From assembly GCF_000381025.1 (NCBI RefSeq), contig NZ_KB905813.1, forward strand, positions 664,716 through 728,715: a DNA stretch of 64,000 nt, in the 5' to 3' direction. Of the stretch, positions 43,984 to 52,393 are shown piece by piece. Made by a program: the position numbers and the translations under genes. Origin of the DNA: Streptomyces sulphureus DSM 40104. GTDB taxonomy: Bacteria > Actinomycetota > Actinomycetes > Streptomycetales > Streptomycetaceae. The notes below the pieces were generated by a model that saw nothing but the letters and a program-made list of their open reading frames with translations, was not told the DNA's origin and did no database searches. Position 1 is the stretch's first letter. Each line of letters starts with the position of its first letter.

Positions 43984-45168
43984 ATGAGCCACCGAACTCG
44001 CAGGAGAAGCAGCGTCGTTGTGTCCGCGGTTCTCCTCTCTTCCCTCGCCCTCTCCGCCTGCGGGGGAGAAAGTGAAGAGGAGTCCGGCAAGAAGGAGGGT
44101 AAGAAGGCTTCGGCGAACGTCAGCGACCCGCTCGCCATCACCTACGACGGCGGCGTATACGTGCTCGACGGCGAGTCACTCGACGTCGTGGGGGACGTCC
44201 CGTTGGAGGGGTACAACAGGGTCAGCCCGGCCGGCGACGACAAGCACATCATGGTGTCCACGTCCGAGGGATTCCGCGTGCTGGACGCGGCACAGCAGAA
44301 GATGACGGACATGAAGTTCGAGGGTGCGGAGCCCGGACACGTCGTGCTGCACGGTGGGAAGACGGTCCTCTTCACCGACGGCACGGGGGAGACCCGCATT
44401 CTCGACTCCGACGCCTTCTCCGACGGGGAGCCGGATGTGGAGACGTACAAGGCCCCCTCTCCGCATCACGGCGTCTCGATCGAGTTGGAGAACGGAGAAC
44501 TCGTCACCACGCTCGGAACGGCGAAGAAGCGCAAGGGGGTGGTCGTCCTCGACAAGGATCGTAAGGAGGTCACGCGCAACGAGGAATGCCCCGAGGTGCA
44601 CGGAGAGGCTGCCGCGAAGGGGGAGGCGGTCGTCGTCGGGTGCGAGGACGGCGTATTGATCTACAAGGACGGGAAGATCCGCAAGGCGGACAGCCCGGAC
44701 GACTACGGGCGGATCGGCAACCAGGCGGGCTCGGAGAAGTCCTCCATCGTCCTGGGCGACTACAAGACGGACCCGGAGGCCGAACTGGAGCGCCCGGAGC
44801 AGGTCTCGCTGGTGGACACCGAGAAGGGCAAGATAAAGCTCGTCGATCTCGGCACCAGCTACAGCTTCCAGTCGCTCGCGCGCGGACCGCAGGGCGAGGC
44901 CCTGGTGTTGGGGACCGACGGCGACATCCACGTCCTCGACCCTGAGAGCGGCAAGGAGACCGACACCATTCCGGCCGTCGGGGACTGGCGCGAGCCGATC
45001 GACTGGCAGCAGTCGCGCCCCGAACTGTGGGTCCGCGAGGACACGGCCTACGTGACGGACCCCGAGAAGAAGAAGATCCACGCGATCGACCTCGAGACGG
45101 GGAAGAAGAAGGCGACCGGCACCTTCGACAAGAAGCCCAACGAGGTCAGCGGCGTGACCGCGAGCTGA
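43984..45168 (+). CDS. aztD: Zinc metallochaperone AztD-like lipoprotein (second copy)
   Basis: 394 residues from ATG 43984; AAAGGA lies ~10 bp upstream, after a 62-bp gap from aztC. Lipobox LALSAC near residue 25, followed by an acidic/Lys-rich linker. A seven-blade-type propeller follows, with SPHHGVSIELENGELVTTLG and EECPEVHGEAAAKGEAVVVGCEDGVLIY; these His/Glu segments match the zinc-binding part of AztD. Its relation to the copy before aztC is partial (shared CADGALF/CEDGVLI and DVRD-type blades), so the two may be diverged duplicates. A strong terminator follows. Confidence 0.8.
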   Translation: MSHRTRRRSSVVVSAVLLSSLALSACGGESEEESGKKEGKKASANVSDPLAITYDGGVYVLDGESLDVVGDVPLEGYNRVSPAGDDKHIMVSTSEGFRVLDAAQQKMTDMKFEGAEPGHVVLHGGKTVLFTDGTGETRILDSDAFSDGEPDVETYKAPSPHHGVSIELENGELVTTLGTAKKRKGVVVLDKDRKEVTRNEECPEVHGEAAAKGEAVVVGCEDGVLIYKDGKIRKADSPDDYGRIGNQAGSEKSSIVLGDYKTDPEAELERPEQVSLVDTEKGKIKLVDLGTSYSFQSLARGPQGEALVLGTDGDIHVLDPESGKETDTIPAVGDWREPIDWQQSRPELWVREDTAYVTDPEKKKIHAIDLETGKKKATGTFDKKPNEVSGVTAS

Positions 45169-45180
45169 GCAGTGCCGTAC

Positions 45181-45217
45181 GTGTCGGCCCGGCGGCGCAT
45201 GGCCGCCGGGCCGACAC
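45181..45217 (+). terminator. Terminator of the azt operon
   Basis: A perfect 16-bp stem, GTGTCGGCCCGGCGGC (45181-45196) with 45202-45217, and a GCATG loop, 13 bp after the aztD stop. Confidence 0.9.
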
Positions 45218-45736
45218 GCGGTGGTTCCGCTTCGGAACGACAGGTCCAGCCAACTACGGGTAGTAGGACCCGAGTTCGTCATGGAGGCGACCGAGCCGCA
45301 GAGCTACGGGCTGTGTCGCCCGGTGACACGACGTCAGGCCGCGGCGAGCCCGGCCCGGCGCATCGTGCCGTGGCCGGGCTCTGCGGGGCCTCGCCGGTTG
45401 CTGCTCATTTCCCTGGCCCACGCCGCTCGTTCACGAACGGTCGTCGGTGCGCTGCCCGGCGCTTTTCGAACGCGGGGTGAACGGACGAAAGGCGTCCCGC
45501 AGTTCGGGACGGGACCCAGCGAGTGTCCCGCGGACGTTGTTCGTGCACGGTGCTGCGGCACGACGTCCGCGAACCGAGAAACCGGCCGCACCGACGTTTG
45601 CGTACCGGGCGGCACGGTCAGGCGGACGGGCACGTGCTTAGAAGGTCAGGCACGTCGCGGGAGCCCGCGTGGCGCCCTGGCGTGTCCTGACCGGATCTCT
45701 CCGCGTCCTGTCACCGCGGCGGAAGGAGAAGAGCCC
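45218..45736. other. Gap upstream of the sigma-factor gene, no gene recognised
   Basis: 519 bp without a convincing protein on either strand. It should hold the sigma-gene promoter; I do not see a clear SigB-type GTTT...GGGTA pair. The last 16 bp hold the GGAAGGAGAAGA ribosome-binding site. Confidence 0.4.
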
Positions 45737-46567
45737 GTGACCAAGACGACCTTTCCCCAACGTGCCCAGCGCTACCGTCACGACCACGCCGACGCCCCCG
45801 ACACGGCCGAGGACCTGGCCCGCCTGCCGAGCATCCCCGAAGGTCCCGAGCACACGGAGCTGGCCGGCAGCATCGTCGAAGAGTGGCTCCCCATGGCCCA
45901 CCGACTCGCCGCCAAGTACCGCGGCAGGGGCGAGAACCTGGACGACCTTCGCCAGGCGGCCGCCCTGGGCCTCGTCAAGGCCGTCGAGCGGTACGACCCC
46001 GAACGCGGCACCGCGTTCGCCACATTCGCGGTGCCCACCATCGTGGGGGAGATCCGCCGGCACTTCCGCGACTACAGTTGGCAACTCCACGTGCCGCGCC
46101 GGGTCCAGGAGCTGCGCAACACGGTGCGCGACGCGTTGCTGAGCATGGACACCGGAAGCGGGGAATCCCCCTCGGTCCAGGAGATCGCCGAACGTACCCG
46201 GCTGGACGTCGAGGACGTCGTCGCAGGCATGAAGGCGATGGAAGGCTACCGCGCACTCTCCTTGGACGTGCCGCTCGAGAGCGACGAGGGCGACGGCTTC
46301 GTGCTCGCCGACACCCTCGGCGAGCGGGAGCCGGCCTACGAGACGGTCGTGGCGAAGGAGGCCGTCAGGTCGAGCATCGGGGCACTGCCCGAACGGGAGC
46401 GGCGCGCCCTGTACTTGCGGTACTTCCACGACATGTCCCAGTCCCGCATAGCCGAGGACCTGGGGGTCTCGCAGATGCACGTCTCCCGGCTGCTCTCCCG
46501 TAGCTGCGACCGGGTGCGCCGGGAGGTCGACGGCGAGCCGTGCGCGGCGGCGAGTCAGGCGGCGTGA
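45737..46567 (+). CDS. SigB/SigF/SigG-family RNA polymerase sigma factor
   Basis: 276 residues from GTG 45737, with GGAAGGAGAAGA 7 bp upstream. Region 2 has VEEWLPMAHRLAAKYRGRGENLDDLRQAAALGLVKAVERYDPERGTAFATFAVPTIVGEIRRHFRD; region 3 and region 4 follow, the latter with ALPERERRALYLRYFHDMSQSRIAEDLGVSQMHVSRLLSR. This is the stress/developmental SigF-type of Streptomyces, usually controlled by RsbW-type anti-sigma and RsbV-type anti-anti-sigma factors. An RsbW-like ATPase gene lies 1.4 kb downstream, but a direct link is not shown. Confidence 0.9.
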   Translation: MTKTTFPQRAQRYRHDHADAPDTAEDLARLPSIPEGPEHTELAGSIVEEWLPMAHRLAAKYRGRGENLDDLRQAAALGLVKAVERYDPERGTAFATFAVPTIVGEIRRHFRDYSWQLHVPRRVQELRNTVRDALLSMDTGSGESPSVQEIAERTRLDVEDVVAGMKAMEGYRALSLDVPLESDEGDGFVLADTLGEREPAYETVVAKEAVRSSIGALPERERRALYLRYFHDMSQSRIAEDLGVSQMHVSRLLSRSCDRVRREVDGEPCAAASQAA

Positions 46568-46649
46568 GCGCTCGGCGCTGCGGGGCAGGCAGCACGAGCC
46601 GGCTACCGCGCTTCGGGAACCCGTCCCGTTCGTCTGAGTTCCCCGACGA

Positions 46650-46666
46650 TCTCCCGGAGCGGGAGA
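46650..46666. terminator. Small hairpin between convergent sigma and DUF397 genes
   Basis: TCTCCCG (46650-46656) pairs with CGGGAGA (46660-46666) around a GAG triloop. Position between convergent ends supports a terminator role. Confidence 0.4.
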
Positions 46667-46733
46667 CAGGGACCGGGCCGGTATCGCGCGGCTGCGACAG
46701 CAGCCCGTCCCTCGGGCGGTACGCCTCCGACCG

Positions 46734-46940
46734 TCACCCTTGCCGTGCGACGAAGGCGACGAACGCCGCCCAGACGTCGGGGGAGTGGTGCAGTACAGGC
46801 TCCGTTGCGGACTTCGAGTCACGCACATGGATCGCCTCACGGCAGGCTGCGATCTCGACGCACTGACCGCCTTCCCCGCTGCTGTGGCTGCTCTTGCACC
46901 ATTCCAAGCTGTGCGCGTGTGCGTTGCCTACTGCGTTCAT
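46734..46940 (-). CDS. DUF397 domain protein
   Basis: 68 residues: LEWCKSSHSSGEGGQCVEIA, then IHVRDSKSATEPVLHHSPDVWAAFVAFV, an exact DUF397 pattern. Its start overlaps the stop of the XRE/DUF5753 regulator by 4 bp. The pair is abundant in Streptomyces; several pairs control development or antibiotic production, with the DUF397 protein acting as partner or toxin-like output. Confidence 0.93.
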   Translation of the reverse strand: MNAVGNAHAHSLEWCKSSHSSGEGGQCVEIAACREAIHVRDSKSATEPVLHHSPDVWAAFVAFVARQG

Positions 46941-47791
46941 CTTTCTCCCAGCAGCTTTTCCGTGAAGTCCAGCGATTCGGTTGGGGTCAGCGCTTGCGCC
47001 CGCAGGATGCCGTACTGCTCCTCAAGCTCTCGTACCGACTTCCGCTCCGTGTAGAGACGACTGTGTCGCTGCACCTCTACGTAGGCGATCCTGCGCCCTT
47101 CGTCCGTCTCGATCAAGGTGAAGGGGCCGGCCAGGCTTGGATGTTCGGTACGTTCGTTGGGCATGACCTGGATCTCCACGTTGCGGCGCTGGCCGAACAG
47201 AAGGATGTGTTCAAGCTGACCGCGCCACACGTCCCAGCCGCCCGTCGGTCGTCGCAGGACCGCCTCTTCGATCACGAAGCTGATCGTCGGCATGGGTACC
47301 CGATCGAAGATCGCTTGACGCTCCAGGCGAGCCGCTACGCGTTGGGCGACGGTATCGGCATCCAGTAGCGGACGTCGGACCTGGAAGACAGCCTCTGCGT
47401 GCTCGGGAGTTTGCAGCAGCCCGTTGATCAACAGCGTGTCGTACACGTGCAGTTCGACGGCCTTGGCCTCCAGCTTTGCCGCGTCCCTGAAGAACGCCGG
47501 ATACTGAGCCCTCGCCACCTCCTCCTTCCCTGCCCTCAACGCCCCGCCCGCATCGAGCAGTTCGTCCGCCAGGTCGATGAATCGAGGTGGCGGGATCCGT
47601 TTGCCCTGTTCGAAGGCGGCGATGCTCGACGGCGAGTAGCCCACCCGTGCGCCGAAGTCCGGCCGTTCCATCCCGGCCCTCTCGCGCAGCGCCTTGAGCT
47701 GCCGTCCGAAGACGACGAGGAAGCCGCCGCCGACCTCCGGCTCCGGGCCGTGCCGCGGTTCCCCGTCTCCGTACTGTTCCGGTTCGTCCAT
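46937..47791 (-). CDS. XRE-family regulator with DUF5753 domain
   Basis: 284 residues from ATG 47791; GGAGG 7 bp upstream decides this start. The HTH is at ~20-75 (LKALRERAGMERPDFGARVGYSPSSIAAFEQGKRIPPP). The DUF5753 domain follows: YDTLLINGLLQTPEHAEAVF, VAARLERQAIF, FVIEEAVLRRPTGG, IQVMPNERTEHPSLAGPFTLIE and the C-terminal SREL-like LDFTEKLLGER. It acts with the DUF397 protein encoded next. Confidence 0.93.
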   Translation of the reverse strand: MDEPEQYGDGEPRHGPEPEVGGGFLVVFGRQLKALRERAGMERPDFGARVGYSPSSIAAFEQGKRIPPPRFIDLADELLDAGGALRAGKEEVARAQYPAFFRDAAKLEAKAVELHVYDTLLINGLLQTPEHAEAVFQVRRPLLDADTVAQRVAARLERQAIFDRVPMPTISFVIEEAVLRRPTGGWDVWRGQLEHILLFGQRRNVEIQVMPNERTEHPSLAGPFTLIETDEGRRIAYVEVQRHSRLYTERKSVRELEEQYGILRAQALTPTESLDFTEKLLGER

Positions 47792-47939
47792 CCGGTCACC
47801 TCCGCCCCTGTCCAACTCGCGCACGCCACCGCCCGGTTACGGCCGCCCCGCATACAGCCATGACCACCGCACGTACAACCGCTGCCGGTCCGCCCGTCGC
47901 TCCTGGTCGACGCTACCCGTGCACGGCCACCATCTCCCC

Positions 47940-48407
47940 GTGAACGGAACAAACCGCCCTCCCGAATCCGCCGCGCAACGCCCCGCCCACGTGGGGGAGT
48001 TCGTCATGTGCTTCACCTCCTCCCCGCGCGGCGCACGGCTCGCCCGGCGCCTCGTCTCCCACCGGCTCGACGCCTGGGGCCATTCCTATACCTCGCGCGT
48101 CAACGAGACGCTCACCGCAATCGCCGCCGAGCTGACCGCGAACGCCGTCCGCCACGGCCACGTGCCGGGTCGCTGCTTCCACCTCCGCCTCACCGAGGCG
48201 GCCGCCCCCGAGCGTGTCCTCCGCGTCGAGGTCACCGACACCCGTTGCGAGGCACTGCCGCGGCCGGTTTCCGCGCCGGACGGCGAACACGGCCGCGGCC
48301 TGCTCCTCGTCGCCGCTCTCGCCCGCGACTGGGGGACGGTCGCCCTCCCCGCCGGATCGGGCAAGACGGTCTGGGCCGAAGTGAGCGCCGGCGTGCGCAC
48401 GCACTGA
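47940..48407 (+). CDS. RsbW-like HATPase (anti-sigma factor family)
   Basis: 155 residues from GTG 47940; a GTG 21 bp earlier and ATG 48006 are alternatives. The N-terminal MCFTSSPRGARLARRLVSHRLDAWG leads to the Bergerat ATP site: N-box ETLTAIAAELTANAVRHGHV, then VRVEVTDTR and the G-box-like GEHGRGLLLVAALA. This is the HATPase_c_2 single-domain protein common in Streptomyces. Some are anti-sigma kinases, many have no known partner. No anti-anti-sigma gene is adjacent. Confidence 0.82.
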   Translation: MNGTNRPPESAAQRPAHVGEFVMCFTSSPRGARLARRLVSHRLDAWGHSYTSRVNETLTAIAAELTANAVRHGHVPGRCFHLRLTEAAAPERVLRVEVTDTRCEALPRPVSAPDGEHGRGLLLVAALARDWGTVALPAGSGKTVWAEVSAGVRTH

Positions 48408-48613
48408 TACCGCATCGAGACGCAGCGTCACGCTCACGTGCGGCGCCTCGACCCGCCAGGCCGAAGAGAAGCGGCCGCCGCACCGAGCTCTTTCGCCCGG
48501 AGGTATTGACACCTGGGTCAACGTGTCAAATAGTTCTCGCCCCTCAGCGCAACGGCGTTGCGTTGAGCGCACCATCCGGTGGGCGCGTGCCGGGCACAGC
48601 AAGGAGCAGGGAC

Positions 48614-49381
48614 ATGGCCGAGACCGAAGCGCCGAAAGGCGTGCTGCAGAGCGCCGATCGAGCGCTGAGCGTCCTCCTCTCCTTCACCGAGGTACGGCCC
48701 GAGTGGGGTGTGAGCGAGCTGGCGAGGGAGCACGGCTGGGACAAGGCCGTCGCCCAGCGCCTGCTCACGACACTCGCCGCACGCGGCTTCCTGCTGTGCG
48801 ACGAGACCACGCGCCGCTACCGGCTCGGCCCCTCGGTCTCCCGGCTGGCACGCGTCGGCGAGCACAGCGGCGTCCTGCCCTCGCTCGTCCGCCCCGTCCT
48901 CGCGCGGCTGCTGCGGGAGACCGGCGAAAGCGTCGTGCTCAACGTCCCCAACGGCAGCGGCTACCGCTGCGCCGCCGCCGTCGACGGCGCGGGGCCCGTG
49001 CGCTACACCGCGATCGTCGGCGCCCTGATGCCGGGGCACGCAGGGGCCTCAGGACACGCGATCTTCGCGCACTATCCCGAGGCCGAACTCAGGCAGCTCT
49101 TCGGCGCCAGCCCGCTCCAGCGCTTCAACGAGCAGACGATCACTGATTTCGACGCCCTCATGGACCGTTACGCGCAAGTCCGCGAGGACGGCGTCAGCCT
49201 CAGCCACGGGGAGTACGACGAGGCGGTGACCGCCGTTGCCTCCCCGGTCTTCCAGGCGGGGGCCGTCGCCGCCTCGTTGACCGTCATCGGCCCGGCCCAC
49301 CGCGTCTCGCGCGCCGCCGGGAACCTCGGAGACCTGGTCAGGGACGCGGCAGCCGAGGCCACCGCCGCTTTCGGAGACTGA
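48614..49381 (+). CDS. IclR-family transcriptional regulator
   Basis: 255 residues from ATG 48614 with AAGGAG upstream. The winged HTH is at ~10-65 (QSADRALSVLLSFTEVRPEWGVSELAREHGWDKAVAQRLLTTLAARGFL). The effector domain follows, with LNVPNGSGYRCAAAVDG, MPGHAGASGHAIFAHYP, YAQVREDGVSLSHGEYDEAVTAVASPVF. It precedes an OPT transporter and two peptidase genes on the same strand, so it probably controls peptide use. Confidence 0.9.
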   Translation: MAETEAPKGVLQSADRALSVLLSFTEVRPEWGVSELAREHGWDKAVAQRLLTTLAARGFLLCDETTRRYRLGPSVSRLARVGEHSGVLPSLVRPVLARLLRETGESVVLNVPNGSGYRCAAAVDGAGPVRYTAIVGALMPGHAGASGHAIFAHYPEAELRQLFGASPLQRFNEQTITDFDALMDRYAQVREDGVSLSHGEYDEAVTAVASPVFQAGAVAASLTVIGPAHRVSRAAGNLGDLVRDAAAEATAAFGD

Positions 49382-49481
49382 CCCGGACCGCCCTTCCACA
49401 CCGCACAGCACAGCCGCGCGACGAGCGACGCGTCGGCCGAACCGCCGTACTCCGGCCCGTCCTTGCCGAAAGGGGTGCCCC

Positions 49482-51143
49482 GTGTCACCTCACTCCCCGT
49501 CCGCCGCCGGCCCCGACCCCGCCGCTCCCCAGGAGACCCCGCCGGAGTCAGGGGCGGAGGGCACCGCGCACCCGAAGGTGCGCGAGCCGATGCTGTTCGT
49601 CCTGCTCGCCGTCCTCTCGGTGGTGGGTGCGGTGATCGGCGTCGACCTCGTCACCAAGCTCGGCATCTCGGCGAACACCTCCGTCGTCGGTGCGCTCGTC
49701 GCCATGCTCATCGGGCGCATCCCGCTCGCGGGGCTGCGGCGGATGCGCTCGGTCCACCGGCAGAACCTCGCCCAGAGCGCCATCTCCGCCGCCACGTTCG
49801 CCGCCGCGAACGTGCTGTTGACCTCCATCGCCATTCCGTACGCCTTCGGCCGCAGCGACCTGGTCTGGCCGATGCTGGCCGGCGCGACCGTCGGGCTGCT
49901 CATCGACGTCTGGGTGCTCTACCGGTCGTTCGGCTCCCGCCTGCTGCCCGCCGACGCGGCCTGGCCCTCGGGCGTCGCGGCGGCCGAGACGATCAGAGCC
50001 GGCGACAAGGGCGGCAAACGCGCCCTCGTCCTCGGCGCCGGCACCCTCGTGGGGATGGGCGGCGCCCTGTTCAGCCTTCCGCTCTCCGCGGCGGGCGTCG
50101 CCTTCCTCGGCAACGTGTGGGCGCTGCTGATGTTCGGCTTCGGCCTGGGCGTCGCCGAGTACGTGCCCGGTCTGCTCGACGTCGACCTGACGGGCGAGTT
50201 CATACCGCACGGCGTCATGGTCGGCGCGGGCATCGTCGCTCTGGGGCAGGCCGTCCGCCTCCTGGCACGGCGGCGGACCAGCACGCCGGCCCCGTCGGCG
50301 CCGGCCGACCCCACCGCCGTGCCCACCGTCGACGAGGCCACTCTGCGCCGGACGCTGATGCGCGGCTACGGCCTCTTCACGGCCGGCGCGGTCGTCATGG
50401 CGGTGCTCGGCGGGCTGCTGGGCGAGATGAGCCTGCCCGCCCTCGTCGGCTGGGCGCTCTTCGCCGCGTTCGCAGCGATCGTCCACGAGTTGATCGTGGG
50501 CCTCGCCGCCATGCAGTCCGGCTGGTTCCCCGCCTTCGCGGTCACCCTGATCTTCCTGATCGCGGGCCTGCTCATGGGCATCCCCTCGGTGCCGCTGGCC
50601 CTCCTCGTGGGATACGTCTCCGCCACCGGGCCCGCCTTCGCCGACATGGGGTACGACCTCAAGGCCGGCTGGCTGCTGCGGAAGGACCACCGCCCGTGGG
50701 ACGCGTACGAGCGCGCCGGGCGGCGGGAGCAGCTCAAGGCTTCGCTCGTCGGATTCGCCGTCGCGCTCGCGGTCGTCGCGCTGGTGTGGCAGGCGTACTT
50801 CGAGCAGGACATGCTCCCGCCGGTCGCCACGATCTACGCCGACACCGTCAAGCACGGGCTCGACTCGCCCGGCGTCCTCACCAACCTGCTGCTCTGGGCG
50901 ATCCCCGGAGCGCTGATCCAACTGCTGGGCGGGACCAAGCGGCAGATGGGCGTCATGCTCGCCACCGGCCTGCTCGTCGCCACCCCGCACGCCTGCTGGC
51001 TCGTCATCGCCGCGCTCGCCGTCCGCGTCGTGTACCGCAGGTGGCGCGGTGCGCGGGCCGACGAGGAGCTCAACCTCGTCGGTGCCGGGCTCATCGCCGG
51101 CAGCTCGCTCGGCGACTCGGCACAGATCGTCAAGGCCGGGTGA
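49482..51143 (+). CDS. OPT-family oligopeptide transporter
   Basis: 553 residues from GTG 49482, ~14 hydrophobic segments. Features of the OPT/YSL family include GSRLLPADAAWPSGVAAAETI, GAALFSLPLSAAGVAFLG, NVWALLMFGFGLGVAEY, MGIPSVPLALLVGYVSATGPAFADMGYDLKAGWLLR and GGTKRQMGVMLATGLLVATP. It should import small peptides or related metal chelates driven by protons. Two peptidase genes follow within 1.3 kb, so a peptide substrate is favoured. Confidence 0.85.
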   Translation: MSPHSPSAAGPDPAAPQETPPESGAEGTAHPKVREPMLFVLLAVLSVVGAVIGVDLVTKLGISANTSVVGALVAMLIGRIPLAGLRRMRSVHRQNLAQSAISAATFAAANVLLTSIAIPYAFGRSDLVWPMLAGATVGLLIDVWVLYRSFGSRLLPADAAWPSGVAAAETIRAGDKGGKRALVLGAGTLVGMGGALFSLPLSAAGVAFLGNVWALLMFGFGLGVAEYVPGLLDVDLTGEFIPHGVMVGAGIVALGQAVRLLARRRTSTPAPSAPADPTAVPTVDEATLRRTLMRGYGLFTAGAVVMAVLGGLLGEMSLPALVGWALFAAFAAIVHELIVGLAAMQSGWFPAFAVTLIFLIAGLLMGIPSVPLALLVGYVSATGPAFADMGYDLKAGWLLRKDHRPWDAYERAGRREQLKASLVGFAVALAVVALVWQAYFEQDMLPPVATIYADTVKHGLDSPGVLTNLLLWAIPGALIQLLGGTKRQMGVMLATGLLVATPHACWLVIAALAVRVVYRRWRGARADEELNLVGAGLIAGSSLGDSAQIVKAG

Positions 51144-51226
51144 GCCCGTGCCTCGCGCCCGCCCTCCACCGCCACCGCTGCCGCCCCGCTGATCGCAGCA
51201 CCACCCGCACAAGGAGAGAACGCCCC

Positions 51227-52291
51227 ATGGAGATGTTCAGCCGCCTCGAACCGCGCCCCGAGTACCTGGGGTTCGAACTCGCGCTGGCCGCACGGAAACT
51301 CGTCGAGGAGGTCATGCTCGTCAAGCCCGGTGAGCACGTCGTGCTCACCGGCGACACGAGCAGCGACCGACGCGTCGTCGACGCCACGGCGCAGGCCGTC
51401 GCGGCTGCCGGCGCGCACCCGGTGGTCGTCTGGTCCGAGACCCTCCCCAGCTCCTCCATGGAGCCGCCCCGACCGGTCGCCGGTGCCATCGCCGACGCGG
51501 ACGTGTGGATCGAGTTCGCCGTCTCGTACCTGATGCACTCCGACGCCTTCCGCGCCGCCATGGCCAACGGCTGCCGCTACACCAACCTCACCGCCATGGA
51601 CGTCCACATGCTGGTCGCCACTGTCGGACGCCCCGACTTCCAGGGCGTGATGAAGCTCGGCAAGGCCCTGGTGCGGCTCCTGGAGCAGGCCGACGAGGTG
51701 CGCATCACCTCCCCGAACGGCACCGACATCGTCGGCCGCAACGGTGACCGGCCGATCAACCTCCGCGGCAAGCCCGCCGAGAAGCCGGGCGAGACCGTGA
51801 TGCTCTCCGGACAGATCTCCTGGAACCCGTTGGAGGAGACCCAGGACGGCGTGCTCGTCTTCGACGGCGCCCTGTGGCCGCCCGACCAGCTCGGCCTGCT
51901 GCGCTCGCCGGTCCGCCTCACCGTCGAGAAGGGCGTCGTCACGAACATCGAGGGCGGCCAGGACGCGGACGTCTTCCGCAACTGGATGGCGTCCTGGGAC
52001 GACCCGAACATGTACCGCGTCGCCCACTGGTCGCTCGGGTTCAACCCCGGGGTGCCGGCGCCGACCGGGCGGATCGTCGAGGACGAGCGGGTCTTCGGGT
52101 GCGTCGAACTCGGCATCGGCACCAAGGGCGCCTGGATCGGCGGCGAACCGTGGGTGGCGGCGGCCCACACCGACGGCTCCCTCGTCGGCCCCTCGATCTA
52201 CCTCGACGGCGAGTGCATCGAGCGGGACGGCGTCTACGTCCACCCCGAACTCGTCGAGATCTGCGCCGAACTGGGCGTCGAGGGCTACTGA
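51227..52291 (+). CDS. M29-like leucyl aminopeptidase
   Basis: 354 residues from ATG 51227 (AAGGAGAG upstream). It matches proteins labelled leucyl aminopeptidase (M29/AmpS-like) in Streptomyces: GFELALAARKLVEEVMLVKPGEHVVLTGD, ANGCRYTNLTAMDVHMLVATVGR, HLSLGFNPGVPAPTGRIVEDERVFGCVELGIGTKGAWIG and AAAHTDGSLVGPSIYLDG. The Glu/His residues in the last part are candidate metal ligands. The fold is shared with dihydroxypyridine dioxygenases, so a non-peptidase role is possible, but the OPT transporter and S33 peptidase neighbours support peptide breakdown. Confidence 0.7.
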   Translation: MEMFSRLEPRPEYLGFELALAARKLVEEVMLVKPGEHVVLTGDTSSDRRVVDATAQAVAAAGAHPVVVWSETLPSSSMEPPRPVAGAIADADVWIEFAVSYLMHSDAFRAAMANGCRYTNLTAMDVHMLVATVGRPDFQGVMKLGKALVRLLEQADEVRITSPNGTDIVGRNGDRPINLRGKPAEKPGETVMLSGQISWNPLEETQDGVLVFDGALWPPDQLGLLRSPVRLTVEKGVVTNIEGGQDADVFRNWMASWDDPNMYRVAHWSLGFNPGVPAPTGRIVEDERVFGCVELGIGTKGAWIGGEPWVAAAHTDGSLVGPSIYLDGECIERDGVYVHPELVEICAELGVEGY

Positions 52292-52303
52292 GTCCGCCCG
52301 TCA

Positions 52304-52365
52304 GGGCGCCCCTTCCCGGTCGGGGAGGGGCGCCCCGCCCGGCGCCGGGGTGCGCGCCCCGGCGC
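52304..52365 (+). terminator. Two tandem GC hairpins
   Basis: Hairpin 1 pairs GGGCGCCCCTTCCC (52304-52317) with GGGGAGGGGCGCCC (52322-52335), one G-T pair included. Hairpin 2 pairs GCGCCGGGG (52342-52350) with CCCCGGCGC (52357-52365). They separate the aminopeptidase and S33 genes and could attenuate the S33 gene. Confidence 0.65.
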
Positions 52366-52393
52366 ACACCCGCACATCGCCACGGAGCACCGC

